From: Microbacteriaceae bacterium
GTDB lineage: Bacteria > Actinomycetota > Actinomycetes > Actinomycetales > Microbacteriaceae
Assembly (NCBI GenBank): GCA_947452675.1
Contig: CANGDL010000003.1
Coordinates: forward strand, 1 to 64,000
Length of the DNA stretch: 64,000 nt
Direction of reading: 5' to 3'
Shown: positions 40,054 through 48,576 of the stretch, in pieces
Layout of the letters: each line of letters begins with the position of its first letter
Numbering within the stretch: position 1 is the first letter of the stretch
Program-made: the position numbers and the translations under genes
The notes under the pieces: model-generated
Seen by the model: only the letters and a program-made list of their open reading frames with translations
The model's database searches: none
What the model was told of the DNA's origin: nothing

Positions 40054-40323
40054 ATGAAGATTATTGCGGTGTGTGGGATGGGAATTGGCACGTCTGTTTT
40101 GCTCAAGATGAACGCCGAAAAGGTGCTGCGTCAATTGGGCATCGAGGCAACCGTCGACGCAACCAGCGTAGCCATCGCACGCGAATCTCGCGATGCTCAA
40201 ATAATTTTGACTACACCAGACTTGGTTGACCAACTCCAGGGGTTGCCGTCTGAAATTGTGCCAATCGAGCACTTCTTTGATCTTGAAGAGATCACCGAAA
40301 AACTATCGGCGTCGCTACTTTAA
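40054..40323 (+). CDS. PTS system EIIB component (lactose/ascorbate type)
   Basis: An 89-aa protein that starts almost at once with the phospho-Cys P-loop VCGMGIGTSVLLKMN, like UlaB/SgaB. ATG 40054 is chosen because it gives this standard N-terminus; the longer frame from 39994 lies within IIA. GACAAT sits 6 nt before the ATG, but no Shine-Dalgarno does. Converges on the mutase gene with a 15-nt gap, so no IIC follows. Confidence 0.82.
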   Translation: MKIIAVCGMGIGTSVLLKMNAEKVLRQLGIEATVDATSVAIARESRDAQIILTTPDLVDQLQGLPSEIVPIEHFFDLEEITEKLSASLL

Positions 40324-40338
40324 GCACCCTGAAGCGGC

Positions 40339-42003
40339 TCAGCTAAGGATTACTCGCATCGCCGCGTTCAGTGCGGCTAGTTTGGTATGCGCGTCGGCCT
40401 TCGTTGAGCCAATCGCCTGCAGATAGCACTTAAGTTTTGGCTCTGTTCCTGACGGGCGAACAATCACACGGCGCCCATCTGAGAGGTCGAACCTGACTCC
40501 ATCGGTTGGCGCGAGGCCATTTCCGCCCAAAGCAAGATCGCGAAACGCGGCATCCACTGAATCAATCTCAGACGGGGTTTGCCCTCGCAGTTTTGCCATC
40601 AGGTTGCTAATCACCGAGAGGTCGGTGACTCGAATTGAAATCTGCCCGGTTGCATAGTGGCCAAAAAGTGACCCGAGGTCATCTAAACGGTCACCAATGG
40701 TCTTGCCTTGCGCTGCCAACCGGTTGGCTAGGTCGGCAATAATCAGTGCCGCCGAAATCCCATCCTTGTCTGGCGTGTGATCGGCATCGACGCAATATCC
40801 AAGCGCTTCCTCGTAACCGAAGATCAGGTCTGGAACTTTTGAAATCCACTTAAATCCGGTCAAGGTTTCACGGAAGCCGAAGCCATAGTGTTCGGCTACC
40901 TTGCTGAGTGCAGAACTGGAGACAATCGAGCAGGCTAGGTTACCTGTGCGTCGATCAGCGACCGCGCGTCTGGCCATTTCATCCCCGAGCAGCAAGCCAA
41001 CCTCATCGCCGGTAAGCTGTCGGAATCCGGTTGCCGAAGTCGCATCCTTGATGGCGAGTGCGAGACGGTCGGCATCTGGGTCATTGGCCAGGATGAGGTC
41101 GGCATCGCGTTCGCGACCGGTTTGAAGCGCAAGGTCCATCGCGCCAGGTTCTTCTGGGTTGGGAAATGCGACAGTCGGAAAGTTGCCATCTGGCAAAAGT
41201 TGGGCCGTTACGGTTTCAGGCTTCGCCAACCCCACAGATTCGAATAGCGACTTAAGAGTGCTCCAGCCAACACCGTGCATGGCCGTGTAAACGATGCGAA
41301 CGTTATCCCCTTCGATGACCTCGCCGGTCAAGGATGCGGTTTCGGCCACGTATGCCTGGCGCAACTCATCGCCGACTATTTCAAACTTGTCGCTCTTATT
41401 AATTTCGAGGAAAGTCTTGGTCTTTGCGATTTCAGCGATGTGTCCGGCGATGGCCTGGTCGGTAGGCGAGATGATCTGCGAACCACCATTGCTGCCGCCC
41501 AGATAAACCTTGTAACCGTTATCGCGTGGTGGGTTATGCGAAGCGGTCACCATGATTGCGGCCGAAGTTTTCAGGTGTTTGCCGGCGAATGCCAGCACCG
41601 GGGTTGGGATAACCCCATCGAAAAGAAAGGCACGGATGCCGGCGCCAGCCAAAATCTGCGCCGAATCGCGAGCAAAGACGGCGCTGTTGATTCTGCCATC
41701 GAAGCCGATCACTACGCTTGGCGGTTCAACATCCGAGTTAAATTCGGGTTGGCTCAGCAAAAACTTTGCAATACCCGCTGCCGCTTGTCCCACCAAAACA
41801 CGGTTCATTCGGTTCGAGCCAGCACCGAGTTCGCCTCGCAAACCTGCGGTGCCGAACTCGAGACGCCCATCGAAGCGCTCGCTAAGTGCAGCAACATCAC
41901 GATTGTCGATCAGTTGTTCAAGTTCGGCGCGTGTCTCGAGGTCTGGGTCTTGATCTGCCCAGGCGCTCGCTGCCGCAATAAGATCGGCCAGATTTGGACT
42001 CAT
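40339..42003 (-). CDS. Phosphohexo/phosphopentomutase of the alpha-D-phosphohexomutase family
   Basis: A 554-aa mutase with the phosphoserine loop TASHNPPRDNGYKVYLG, metal loop ANDPDADRLALA, sugar loop GYEEALGYCVD and phosphate loop RPSGTEPKLKCYLQ. Length and motifs fit the PGM2-like group, whose members act on glucose-1-phosphate or on (deoxy)ribose-1-phosphate. Its start overlaps the PNP stop (ATGA), which favours a phosphopentomutase role in nucleoside breakdown; phosphomannomutase is the other option. Confidence 0.88.
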   Translation of the reverse strand: MSPNLADLIAAASAWADQDPDLETRAELEQLIDNRDVAALSERFDGRLEFGTAGLRGELGAGSNRMNRVLVGQAAAGIAKFLLSQPEFNSDVEPPSVVIGFDGRINSAVFARDSAQILAGAGIRAFLFDGVIPTPVLAFAGKHLKTSAAIMVTASHNPPRDNGYKVYLGGSNGGSQIISPTDQAIAGHIAEIAKTKTFLEINKSDKFEIVGDELRQAYVAETASLTGEVIEGDNVRIVYTAMHGVGWSTLKSLFESVGLAKPETVTAQLLPDGNFPTVAFPNPEEPGAMDLALQTGRERDADLILANDPDADRLALAIKDATSATGFRQLTGDEVGLLLGDEMARRAVADRRTGNLACSIVSSSALSKVAEHYGFGFRETLTGFKWISKVPDLIFGYEEALGYCVDADHTPDKDGISAALIIADLANRLAAQGKTIGDRLDDLGSLFGHYATGQISIRVTDLSVISNLMAKLRGQTPSEIDSVDAAFRDLALGGNGLAPTDGVRFDLSDGRRVIVRPSGTEPKLKCYLQAIGSTKADAHTKLAALNAAMRVILS

Positions 42004-42797
42004 AGCTTCGAGACGATCTCCGCCAAAAGGCCGCTGATGCGCAATTCGGCATCCTTGCCGGCCTGGATGACTTCCTCGTGACTTAGTGGTGTTTTCTGGA
42101 TGCCCGCGGCGAGGTTGGTGATTAGCGACAGACCAAGAATCTCCATGCCAGCCTCGCGAGCGGCGATTGCCTCAAGGGCAGTAGACATGCCAACGATGTG
42201 ACCACCGATGTGCTTTGCCATCTGGACTTCGGCCGGGGTCTCATAGTGGGGGCCGCGGAACTGACAGTAGACACCCTCATCCAATGAAGAGTCGACCGTG
42301 CGAGCTATGGCACGAAGCCGGCTCGAGTAAAGGTCAGTCAGGTCAACAAACTTTGCACCTTCAAGCGGGCTGTCGGCGGTTAGGTTGATGTGGTCGCTAA
42401 TCAAAACTGGCGTGCCCGGCTTCCAAGTTTCTTTTATGCCACCGGCACCGTTGGTCAAGATCATGATCTTCGCGCCGGTAGCCGCCGCAGTTCGAACGCC
42501 GTGGGCAACTTGGCGGACCCCGTGGCCCTCGTAATAGTGACTTCGAGCCCCGAGAATAAGGGCATTCTTGCCGTTTGGCAGCTTGATCGACCTGATGGTT
42601 GCCACATGACCGGGAACGGCAGGTGGCAAGAATCCGGGAATTTGAGTGGCATCAATGCTGGCCACCGTTTCGCCGATCAGGTCGGCGGCCTTGGCCCATC
42701 CAGAGCCTAGAGTTAGCGCAATATCGTGACTTGGCACGCCCGTCAATTCGGCGATTTTCGCAGCGGCTTCGTTGGCTAGGTGAAACGGATTTGTCAT
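42000..42797 (-). CDS. punA: Purine-nucleoside phosphorylase (trimeric type)
   Basis: Splits (deoxy)inosine and guanosine into base and pentose-1-phosphate. The 265-aa protein shows GSGWAKAADLIGE (phosphate site), RSHYYEGH, GAGGIKETWKPGTPVLISDH, FRGPHYETPAE with the base-binding Glu, and SLITNLAAGIQ with the conserved Asn. These are class II trimeric PNP features. First gene of a pair with the mutase that can use its product. Divergent from lpdA with 31 bp between start codons. Confidence 0.93.
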   Translation of the reverse strand: MTNPFHLANEAAAKIAELTGVPSHDIALTLGSGWAKAADLIGETVASIDATQIPGFLPPAVPGHVATIRSIKLPNGKNALILGARSHYYEGHGVRQVAHGVRTAAATGAKIMILTNGAGGIKETWKPGTPVLISDHINLTADSPLEGAKFVDLTDLYSSRLRAIARTVDSSLDEGVYCQFRGPHYETPAEVQMAKHIGGHIVGMSTALEAIAAREAGMEILGLSLITNLAAGIQKTPLSHEEVIQAGKDAELRISGLLAEIVSKL

Positions 42798-42803
42798 GGT
42801 TCG

Positions 42804-42809
42804 AGTCTA
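42804..42809 (-). promoter_or_regulatory. -10 box TAGACT for punA
   Basis: Minus-strand TAGACT lies 6 nt before the punA ATG, with no Shine-Dalgarno, so a leaderless mRNA is likely. It is 7 bp from the mirror box serving lpdA. Confidence 0.45.
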
Positions 42810-42816
42810 CGACTGG

Positions 42817-42822
42817 CAGAAT
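42817..42822 (+). promoter_or_regulatory. -10-like box CAGAAT for lpdA
   Basis: CAGAAT lies 6 nt before GTG 42829. It is one base off TAGAAT, so weaker than the others, but its spacing is the same. Confidence 0.35.
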
Positions 42823-42828
42823 AAAAGG

Positions 42829-44247
42829 GTGAGCACAGAAAAGACTAAGAAGCACCACATTGTTATCATCGGCGGCGGCCCTGGCGGATACGAGGCGGCA
42901 CTAGCTGGAATCCAGCTTGGTGCAGACGTAACCCTGATCGAAAGAAACGGAATCGGTGGCGCTGCGGTGCTCACCGATGTGGTCCCATCCAAGACCTTGA
43001 TCGCAACGGCAGAGGCTGCACAGCGCGTTGCTCACGCAACCACACTCGGTGTGAAATTCTCATTCGCCGGCCAGGCGGTAAAGCCAAAAATCGAAATCGA
43101 CTTGGCTCAGGTTAACCGTCGTTTGCTCGACCTTGCCGAAGAATCTTCTTCGGACATGCTTGAAACCCTGGTCAAAGAAGGCGTCCGCGTCATCCACGGT
43201 TCGGGCAAGCTAGACGGCAACCACCACGTCATCGCAACACCTGCCGACGGCGGCAAGCCAGAAAAGATGGAAGCAAAGACCATCATCATCGCCGTGGGTG
43301 CACACCCTCGCCAGCTGCCAGATGCCAAGCCAGACGGCGACCGAATCTTGACATGGACGCAGCTGTATAACTTGGATGAACTTCCAGAGCACATGATCGT
43401 GGTCGGTTCGGGTGTCACCGGTGCCGAGTTCGCTTCCGCCTACCGCGGTCTTGGCAGCGAGGTTTCGCTGATCTCGAGTCGTGACAAGGTCTTGCCTGGC
43501 AATGACCAAGATGCGGCCGACCTCATCGAGCGCGTGTTTCGCAGCAACGGAATCAATATTCACTCGAACACTCGTGCCGACAAGGTAGTCAACACCGGCT
43601 CCGGCGTCGAGGTCACCCTTGCCGACGGCACCGTAATCAAGGGTTCGCACTGTCTAATGGCAGTTGGCGCCATCCCGAACACCGAGGGACTTGGGCTTGA
43701 AGAGGCAGGCGTGCTTTTGACCGAATCCGGTCACGTTCAGGTGAACAAGGTTGCTCGAACCTCACGCGCCAACGTTTACGCGGTCGGCGACTGCACCACG
43801 TTCTTGCCACTTGCTTCGGTAAGCGCGATGCAGGGTCGCACGGCAGTCTTCCACACCATGGGTGATGTGGCTGTGCCAACCGAACTTCGAAATGTTGCCT
43901 CAAACGTTTTCACCTCTCCTGAGATTGCCTCGGTTGGCTGGATGGAGAAGGACATCAAGGATGGCAAGGTGAATGGTCACGTCGAGATGATCGATCTAAC
44001 CACTAACCCTCGCGCCAAGATGCAGGGACTAACCGAGGGTTTCATCAAGTTGATTTGTTCAACCGGCGGCACCGTTATTGGCGGAGTGGTCGCGGCACCG
44101 CGCGCTTCAGACCTCATCTATTCGATCGCCATCGCAATCGAAAACCGTCTTACCGTAGATGAGTTAGCCGGAACCTTTACGGTGTATCCATCGCTCTCCG
44201 GATCAATCAGCGATGCTGCCCGTGCATTGCACAGCCCGCTGAACTAG
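42829..44247 (+). CDS. Disulfide-free flavoprotein, NAD(P)H-quinone dehydrogenase (LpdA/Rv3303c type)
   Basis: A 472-aa member of the lipoamide-dehydrogenase-like family with FAD loop IIGGGPGGYEAALAGIQ and NAD loop VVGSGVTGAEFASAY. The usual CxxxxC disulfide is replaced by GIGGAAVLTDVVPSKTL, and the C-terminal catalytic HPTxxE by TVYPSLSGSISDAA. This is the pattern of mycobacterial Rv3303c, which reduces quinones rather than lipoamide. GTG 42829 is chosen over ATG 42796, which would overlap the divergent punA start codon. Substrate is inferred from family. Confidence 0.88.
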   Translation: MSTEKTKKHHIVIIGGGPGGYEAALAGIQLGADVTLIERNGIGGAAVLTDVVPSKTLIATAEAAQRVAHATTLGVKFSFAGQAVKPKIEIDLAQVNRRLLDLAEESSSDMLETLVKEGVRVIHGSGKLDGNHHVIATPADGGKPEKMEAKTIIIAVGAHPRQLPDAKPDGDRILTWTQLYNLDELPEHMIVVGSGVTGAEFASAYRGLGSEVSLISSRDKVLPGNDQDAADLIERVFRSNGINIHSNTRADKVVNTGSGVEVTLADGTVIKGSHCLMAVGAIPNTEGLGLEEAGVLLTESGHVQVNKVARTSRANVYAVGDCTTFLPLASVSAMQGRTAVFHTMGDVAVPTELRNVASNVFTSPEIASVGWMEKDIKDGKVNGHVEMIDLTTNPRAKMQGLTEGFIKLICSTGGTVIGGVVAAPRASDLIYSIAIAIENRLTVDELAGTFTVYPSLSGSISDAARALHSPLN

Positions 44248-44266
44248 CTCAACGGAACTTAAAAAA

Positions 44267-44294
44267 GAGACCTCCTTCGGGAGGTCTCGTTTTT
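44267..44294 (+). terminator. Intrinsic terminator after lpdA
   Basis: GAGACCTCC, tetraloop TTCG, GGAGGTCTC, then GTTTTTG: a textbook 9-bp stem with U-tract, 20 bp past the stop. Confidence 0.93.
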
Positions 44295-44307
44295 GTTTTT
44301 GGCGCCT

Positions 44308-44349
44308 TTCGGACAATTTTGGACAATCTTCGGACAAATTCGTACAGAC
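44308..44349 (+). repeat. Four phased direct repeats around GGACAA
   Basis: The units TTTCGGACAAT, TTTTGGACAAT, CTTCGGACAAA and the weaker ATTCGTACAGA follow one another every 10-11 bp, one helical turn. They lie about 100 bp ahead of the broken secreted-protein gene at 44451. Tandem ~11-bp direct repeats are the usual shape of OmpR/PhoB-family operators. The binding protein is unknown. Confidence 0.5.
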
Positions 44350-44450
44350 TTCTGCTTTACAGGGGAATTGGGTGGTTTCACATTGGTACGTTCGCACGCA
44401 TGGGCAATCAAATGGTTGTTCTAACATAGGAATACTCCATGGGGGAGAAA

Positions 44451-45515
44451 ATGCGAAAAAATAGAAAAGTTGCTGTTTTCGATGGCGCTAGTTACGGGTG
44501 CAATAGGTGCGGGGGTGGTGCCGGTTCAAGCTGCGGATCTGCAGGACCGCGATGTCTGGGGAATTCTGAACAACGTGGCTAATAAATCCAGTTCGCAATC
44601 AACGGCGATTTTGAGTGAGGTAGCCAACGCATCGCCAGATGCGTCTGGTGTTATGAAGTTTGCCCAAAAGGTAAACGATATAGCTATCAAGATTTCACCA
44701 AGATCTAGCGAAGCCCTCGAAATCCAATCTCCGCTTGGCCACCTTGCTATGCAGCTACCCTTTTCAAAAATTGCTAGTAAGGCGCGGGTTGTCTCAAACG
44801 GAATTGTCGCGTTTGACAACAACAACGGAAGTTCGTCTGTTATGTGGTCAAGAACGACGGGTCTTTGCAGGTAACAACCATCATTCAAGCGGCAACCGCA
44901 CCAACCCGGTTCGACTATCAATTCCAATTAGATGGCACCGCGAAGATTATTAAATACGGGGCGGGCCTAGTGCTTTTCAATGACGGGAAGTTTGCAGGAG
45001 CGGTTGCTCCGGCCTGGGCAATAGACGCAGAGGGTAAAAATGTCCCAACGCATTATGAAGTCTCCGGGGCCACAATCACACAAGTAGTAGACCATCAGAG
45101 TGCCAATTTCACTTATCCCGTTGTTGCTGATCCATGGCTTGGGGTGAATCTGTTTAGCTCTATTTATATTGCACCTTGGACCACAGGAGGCCTTCCGGTG
45201 GTGAATCTCAACTTGTCACCCTGGGGTTGGCTTGTCTATACCGGTGTCGCCCAGGGCGGACTCCCGTTGAGTTTTGGTGCAGGTCAGGCTATTTTGGACA
45301 CGGCTGGTTGGGATGAAGCCTGGGGTAAGGGTGGCTCAATTCGAGCCGCGCTCGATAAGCCAAGTCAACGACAGCAATTTTCTTGCCACGCATTGGGGGC
45401 AATTGCAGCCGGTGAGTGGAACCTAGAAAAGTTTCGCCCCAATCGACTCAACGGAGACTGGGCAGTCGGTGTCGCGGTACATCATTGTAACTGGACGACT
45501 GCTGATCGCTACTAG
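44451..45515 (+). pseudogene. Secreted protein gene disrupted by two single-base indels (DUF2599-like C-terminus)
   Basis: ATG 44451, behind GGGGGAG, opens a frame that ends after 43 codons, but with one A fewer in the A6 run at 44455-44460 it reads MRKIEKLLFSMALVTG and into a signal peptide ending VPVQAA. That frame stops near 44874; adding one T near 44840 (SSSV then YVVKNDG) restores a frame open to 45515. The joined product would be about 354 aa: signal peptide, a domain ending in the actinobacterial motif YPVVADPW, then CHALGAIAAGEWNLEKFRP...HHCNW, which resembles DUF2599. Both shifts are homopolymer length changes, so sequencing error competes with true decay. Confidence 0.7.
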
Positions 45516-45527
45516 GAGAAAGCTGCT

Positions 45528-45947
45528 ATGACTTCGAAAACAAGCACTGCCGCTCCATCGAAAACAAAACGGCGCGCCATTTGGTCGGGGGCAAGCCTTA
45601 TCGTTGTAGCAATCCTCGGTCTTGCCATTTGGCCTCTCATCGGGGGTCCTGCCATTTTCGAATCGCGCACAATTTCCGAACTCATGAAAAGCGCCAAATT
45701 CATCCACCCTGTTGAAGACACAGTGCACGTATGTCGTGACTTTGGCTGTGTCGAAGGATGGAAATCGAGCGTTGGCAACTTTCTAAGGTTCAAGAGCACC
45801 GGTCAGGCTCAATACTGGGAAACGATTCTAGGCGACGGTTGCAGGCGCGATGGCGAGATTTTGGTTGATTTCAGTGCCTTGAATTTGGGAATCAATCAAA
45901 AGAAAGATGCCGTTGACGTACTTTTTTCAAGAAAAGATTGGTACTAG
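45528..45947 (+). CDS. Small single-helix membrane protein, unknown function
   Basis: A 139-aa protein with a basic N-terminus (SKTKRR), one hydrophobic helix at about residues 18-38, and an external part holding three Cys (HVCRDFGC, GDGCRRD) likely to form disulfides. AGGAGA precedes the ATG. It follows the broken secreted-protein gene by 12 nt and is probably its operon partner. I recognise no family. Confidence 0.7.
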   Translation: MTSKTSTAAPSKTKRRAIWSGASLIVVAILGLAIWPLIGGPAIFESRTISELMKSAKFIHPVEDTVHVCRDFGCVEGWKSSVGNFLRFKSTGQAQYWETILGDGCRRDGEILVDFSALNLGINQKKDAVDVLFSRKDWY

Positions 45948-45955
45948 GAACAAAA

Positions 45956-45985
45956 GAAATGGCCGCCCAACTGGGTGGCCATTTC
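45956..45985. terminator. Bidirectional terminator between 45947 and accA genes
   Basis: GAAATGGCCGCCC pairs with GGGTGGCCATTTC (one G-U) around loop AACT, between convergent genes. On the minus strand it is followed by TTTTG, fitting termination of the carboxylase transcript. Confidence 0.85.
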
Positions 45986-46002
45986 GCATAACTGAGGGAG
46001 TC

Positions 46003-47781
46003 TTACTCGAGTTCGAGCAACACGGTTCCGGCAGGAACAGTCTCGCCAACCACAGCCGAAATCGACTTGATAGTTCCGGCCTTGTGAGCGTTCATCGGTT
46101 GTTCCATTTTCATCGCTTCGAGCACGATAACTAGGTCTCCTTCGGCGACAGTGTCACCAACTGAAACGGCTACCTTGACCACGGTTGATTGCATTGGTGC
46201 CTTCAATGCATTGCCGCTTGAGGTTGGGCCAGATGCGGTTCCGTGTGACGCACGCTTAGGAGCGTGAGCAACCGGTCCTGCAGCAGCGCCGCCGCTGAGC
46301 AGGCGTTTTGGTAGCGAAACTTCGATGCGCTTGCCATCTACTTCGACAACAACATTGTTGCGCTCAGCCGGCTCTGAACCCTGCTCGGCTACTCCCGACC
46401 AAGCCGGGATGTCGTTGACAAACTCCGTTTCAATCCAGCGAGTGTAAATGCCGAACTTGTTGGTGTTGTGGTCACCGATGAAAGCCGGGTCGTTGACGAT
46501 CTTGCGGTGGAAAGGAAGCACGGTAGGAAGACCGGCTACTTCCATCTCGGCAAGAGCGCGACGTGAGCGAGCTAAGGCTTCTTCTCGAGTTGCGCCTGTC
46601 ACGATGAGCTTTGCAACCATCGAGTCGAACGAACCCGAGATGACGTCGCCCGACTCAACACCGGTGTCTACTCGTACTCCAGGGCCAGAAGGCGCCTTGA
46701 AAACGTGAACCGGTCCGGGTGCCGGCATGAAGTTGCGCCCGGCATCTTCACCATTGATGCGGAACTCGAACGAGTGTCCCTTGACCTGTGGGTCTGGATA
46801 ATCCAGAACGCCACCCTCGGCAAGACGGAACTGCTCACGAACCAGGTCGATGCCGGTGACTTCTTCGGAGACCGGGTGCTCGACCTGAAGGCGAGTGTTT
46901 ACTTCTAGGAAGGAGATGGTGCCATCCTGGGCAACGAGGAACTCACAGGTTCCAGCGCCTTGGTAGCCAACCTCTTTCAAGATTGCCTTGGATGACTCGT
47001 AGAGGCGGCGAACCTGGTCTTCAGTCAAGAACGGGGCCGGAGCTTCTTCAACAAGCTTTTGGTGGCGACGCTGCAGCGAACAGTCGCGGGTCGAGACAAC
47101 GACGACGTTGCCGTAAGCGTCGGCAAGACACTGAGTCTCAACGTGACGTGGTTTCTCAAGGTACTTCTCAACGAAGCATTCGCCACGACCGAAGGCTGCA
47201 ATGGCCTCGCGGGTTGCTGATTCGAAAAGTTCGGCAACTTCTTCAACCTTGTAAGCCACCTTGATACCGCGGCCACCGCCACCGAATGCCGCCTTGATGG
47301 CAACCGGAAGGCCGTGAACAGCAACGAAATCTAGAACCTCGGCTGCGCCAGAAACTGGATCCAGCGTGCCTGGAGCCAACGGTGCACCAGCACGCTCCGC
47401 CACGTGGCGTGCCGAAACCTTGTCGCCAAGCTGCTCGATTGCCTTCGGCGATGGGCCAATCCAAATCAAACCCGCTTCGATGACCTTCGAGGCAAACTCG
47501 GCGTTCTCAGCCAAAAAGCCATAGCCAGGGTGGACTGCGTCTGCACCCGACTTCTTTGCTACGCCAAGAATTTTGTCGATAACTAGGTAGGTCTCAGGGC
47601 CGGTGGTGCCGTGCAGCGCATAAGCCTCATCGGCTAGCTTTACGTGCATCGCATCGCGATCCTGGTCGGCATAAACGGCGACCGATAGAATTCCGGCATC
47701 CTTGGCTGCGCGCGCAATTCGAACGGCAATTTCGCCGCGGTTTGCGATTAGTACCTTGGTGATTTTCTTAGACGTAGTCAT
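46003..47781 (-). CDS. accA: Acyl-CoA carboxylase alpha subunit (biotin carboxylase + biotin carrier)
   Basis: A 592-aa fusion typical of actinobacteria. Biotin carboxylase occupies about residues 8-455 ([15 protein letters not shown]-grasp loop [29 protein letters not shown]); a linker leads to the carrier domain with biotinyl-Lys in [13 protein letters not shown]. It works with the carboxyltransferase encoded at 54949-56568 to make malonyl-CoA and/or methylmalonyl-CoA, and needs BirA (56671) for biotinylation. The three loci are unlinked but lie within 11 kb. Confidence 0.95.
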   Translation of the reverse strand: MTTSKKITKVLIANRGEIAVRIARAAKDAGILSVAVYADQDRDAMHVKLADEAYALHGTTGPETYLVIDKILGVAKKSGADAVHPGYGFLAENAEFASKVIEAGLIWIGPSPKAIEQLGDKVSARHVAERAGAPLAPGTLDPVSGAAEVLDFVAVHGLPVAIKAAFGGGGRGIKVAYKVEEVAELFESATREAIAAFGRGECFVEKYLEKPRHVETQCLADAYGNVVVVSTRDCSLQRRHQKLVEEAPAPFLTEDQVRRLYESSKAILKEVGYQGAGTCEFLVAQDGTISFLEVNTRLQVEHPVSEEVTGIDLVREQFRLAEGGVLDYPDPQVKGHSFEFRINGEDAGRNFMPAPGPVHVFKAPSGPGVRVDTGVESGDVISGSFDSMVAKLIVTGATREEALARSRRALAEMEVAGLPTVLPFHRKIVNDPAFIGDHNTNKFGIYTRWIETEFVNDIPAWSGVAEQGSEPAERNNVVVEVDGKRIEVSLPKRLLSGGAAAGPVAHAPKRASHGTASGPTSSGNALKAPMQSTVVKVAVSVGDTVAEGDLVIVLEAMKMEQPMNAHKAGTIKSISAVVGETVPAGTVLLELE

Positions 47782-47788
47782 GCTTCCA

Positions 47789-47794
47789 AGCCTA
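47789..47794 (-). promoter_or_regulatory. -10 box TAGGCT for the acyl-CoA carboxylase alpha gene
   Basis: Minus-strand TAGGCT lies 7 nt before the ATG, the leaderless-type spacing seen at other operon heads. Confidence 0.45.
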
Positions 47795-47860
47795 TTGACT
47801 AACAGGCCGGTTTTATTGGCTTGAAATCACAAAAAAATCACGAAACTACTGTGAAGACCA

Positions 47861-48502
47861 CTAAATGCGGTTCCAGAGTTCGGTGTATTCCACGCCGAGT
47901 GAACGAACGAGTTCGCGCAGCGTTGGCAATGACAATCCGATTACGGTGTGAGCGTCGCCTTCGATCGATTTCAAGAATGCTCCGCCGAGACCATCAATGG
48001 TGAAAGCTCCCGCTACCTTGAGTGGCTCGCCTGTTGCCACATAGGCGTCGATTTCACGCTCGGTGAGGTTGGCGAAGTGCACGACCGCAACCGATACACG
48101 CCCGACAGCCGGTGGCGTGACCCCTGGTTGTGGGTTGCGATTGTCGATAACCCAGTGGCCTGAATACAACTTGCCCGATCGACCCCGCATCGCGAGCCAG
48201 CGTTCACGTGCGACTTCCGGTGCGTGTGGCTTACCGAGCGCTTCACCGTCGAATTCCAAGGATGAATCACAGCCGATGATTAGTCCGCCGCGAGCAACAG
48301 AGGCGTCAATTACAGCCTCGGCCTTGGCTTTCGCGAGAACGTGAACCATCTCCGCCGTGTTTGAGATTAACCCCATGGTGGTGGCGAGTTGAGCAACTGC
48401 ATCCTCGTCAACCCCGGGGGCGATAGTGACAGGTTCGATCCCACCAGCGCGGAGCAAGGCAAGGCGGGCGGGTGAGGTGGAGGCGAGAATAAGTTTGGTC
48501 AC
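47861..48502 (-). CDS. maf: Maf-like nucleoside triphosphate pyrophosphatase
   Basis: House-cleaning NTP pyrophosphatase of the Maf/YceF family, 213 aa. It has the N-terminal LASTSPARLALLRAGG (family form LASxSPRR), the catalytic GCDSSLEFDG and the C-terminal IEGDAHTVIGLSLPTL. Starts at GTG. In actinobacteria Maf often lies next to acyl-CoA carboxylase genes, and here it is 79 bp upstream of the alpha-subunit gene on the other side of its promoter. Confidence 0.88.
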   Translation of the reverse strand: MTKLILASTSPARLALLRAGGIEPVTIAPGVDEDAVAQLATTMGLISNTAEMVHVLAKAKAEAVIDASVARGGLIIGCDSSLEFDGEALGKPHAPEVARERWLAMRGRSGKLYSGHWVIDNRNPQPGVTPPAVGRVSVAVVHFANLTEREIDAYVATGEPLKVAGAFTIDGLGGAFLKSIEGDAHTVIGLSLPTLRELVRSLGVEYTELWNRI

Positions 48503-48564
48503 GAGATAAGTGTTGCAGAAAAGCCAGCCAGAGCCCTTGCCTTTCGGTTGTCTGGTGGGCAGGG

Positions 48565-48570
48565 TAATCT
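48565..48570 (+). promoter_or_regulatory. -10 box TAATCT for the RNA methyltransferase gene
   Basis: TAATCT, 6 nt, then GTG 48577, with no Shine-Dalgarno. The spacing marks GTG rather than the adjacent TTG 48574 as the likely start. Confidence 0.5.
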
Positions 48571-48576
48571 TGCTTG

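Noticed and set aside
44451-44874. Programmed frameshifting in the secreted-protein gene
   Set aside because: Two shifts of opposite sign at plain A and T runs, with no slippery heptamer plus stimulator seen; indels or sequencing error explain it more simply.
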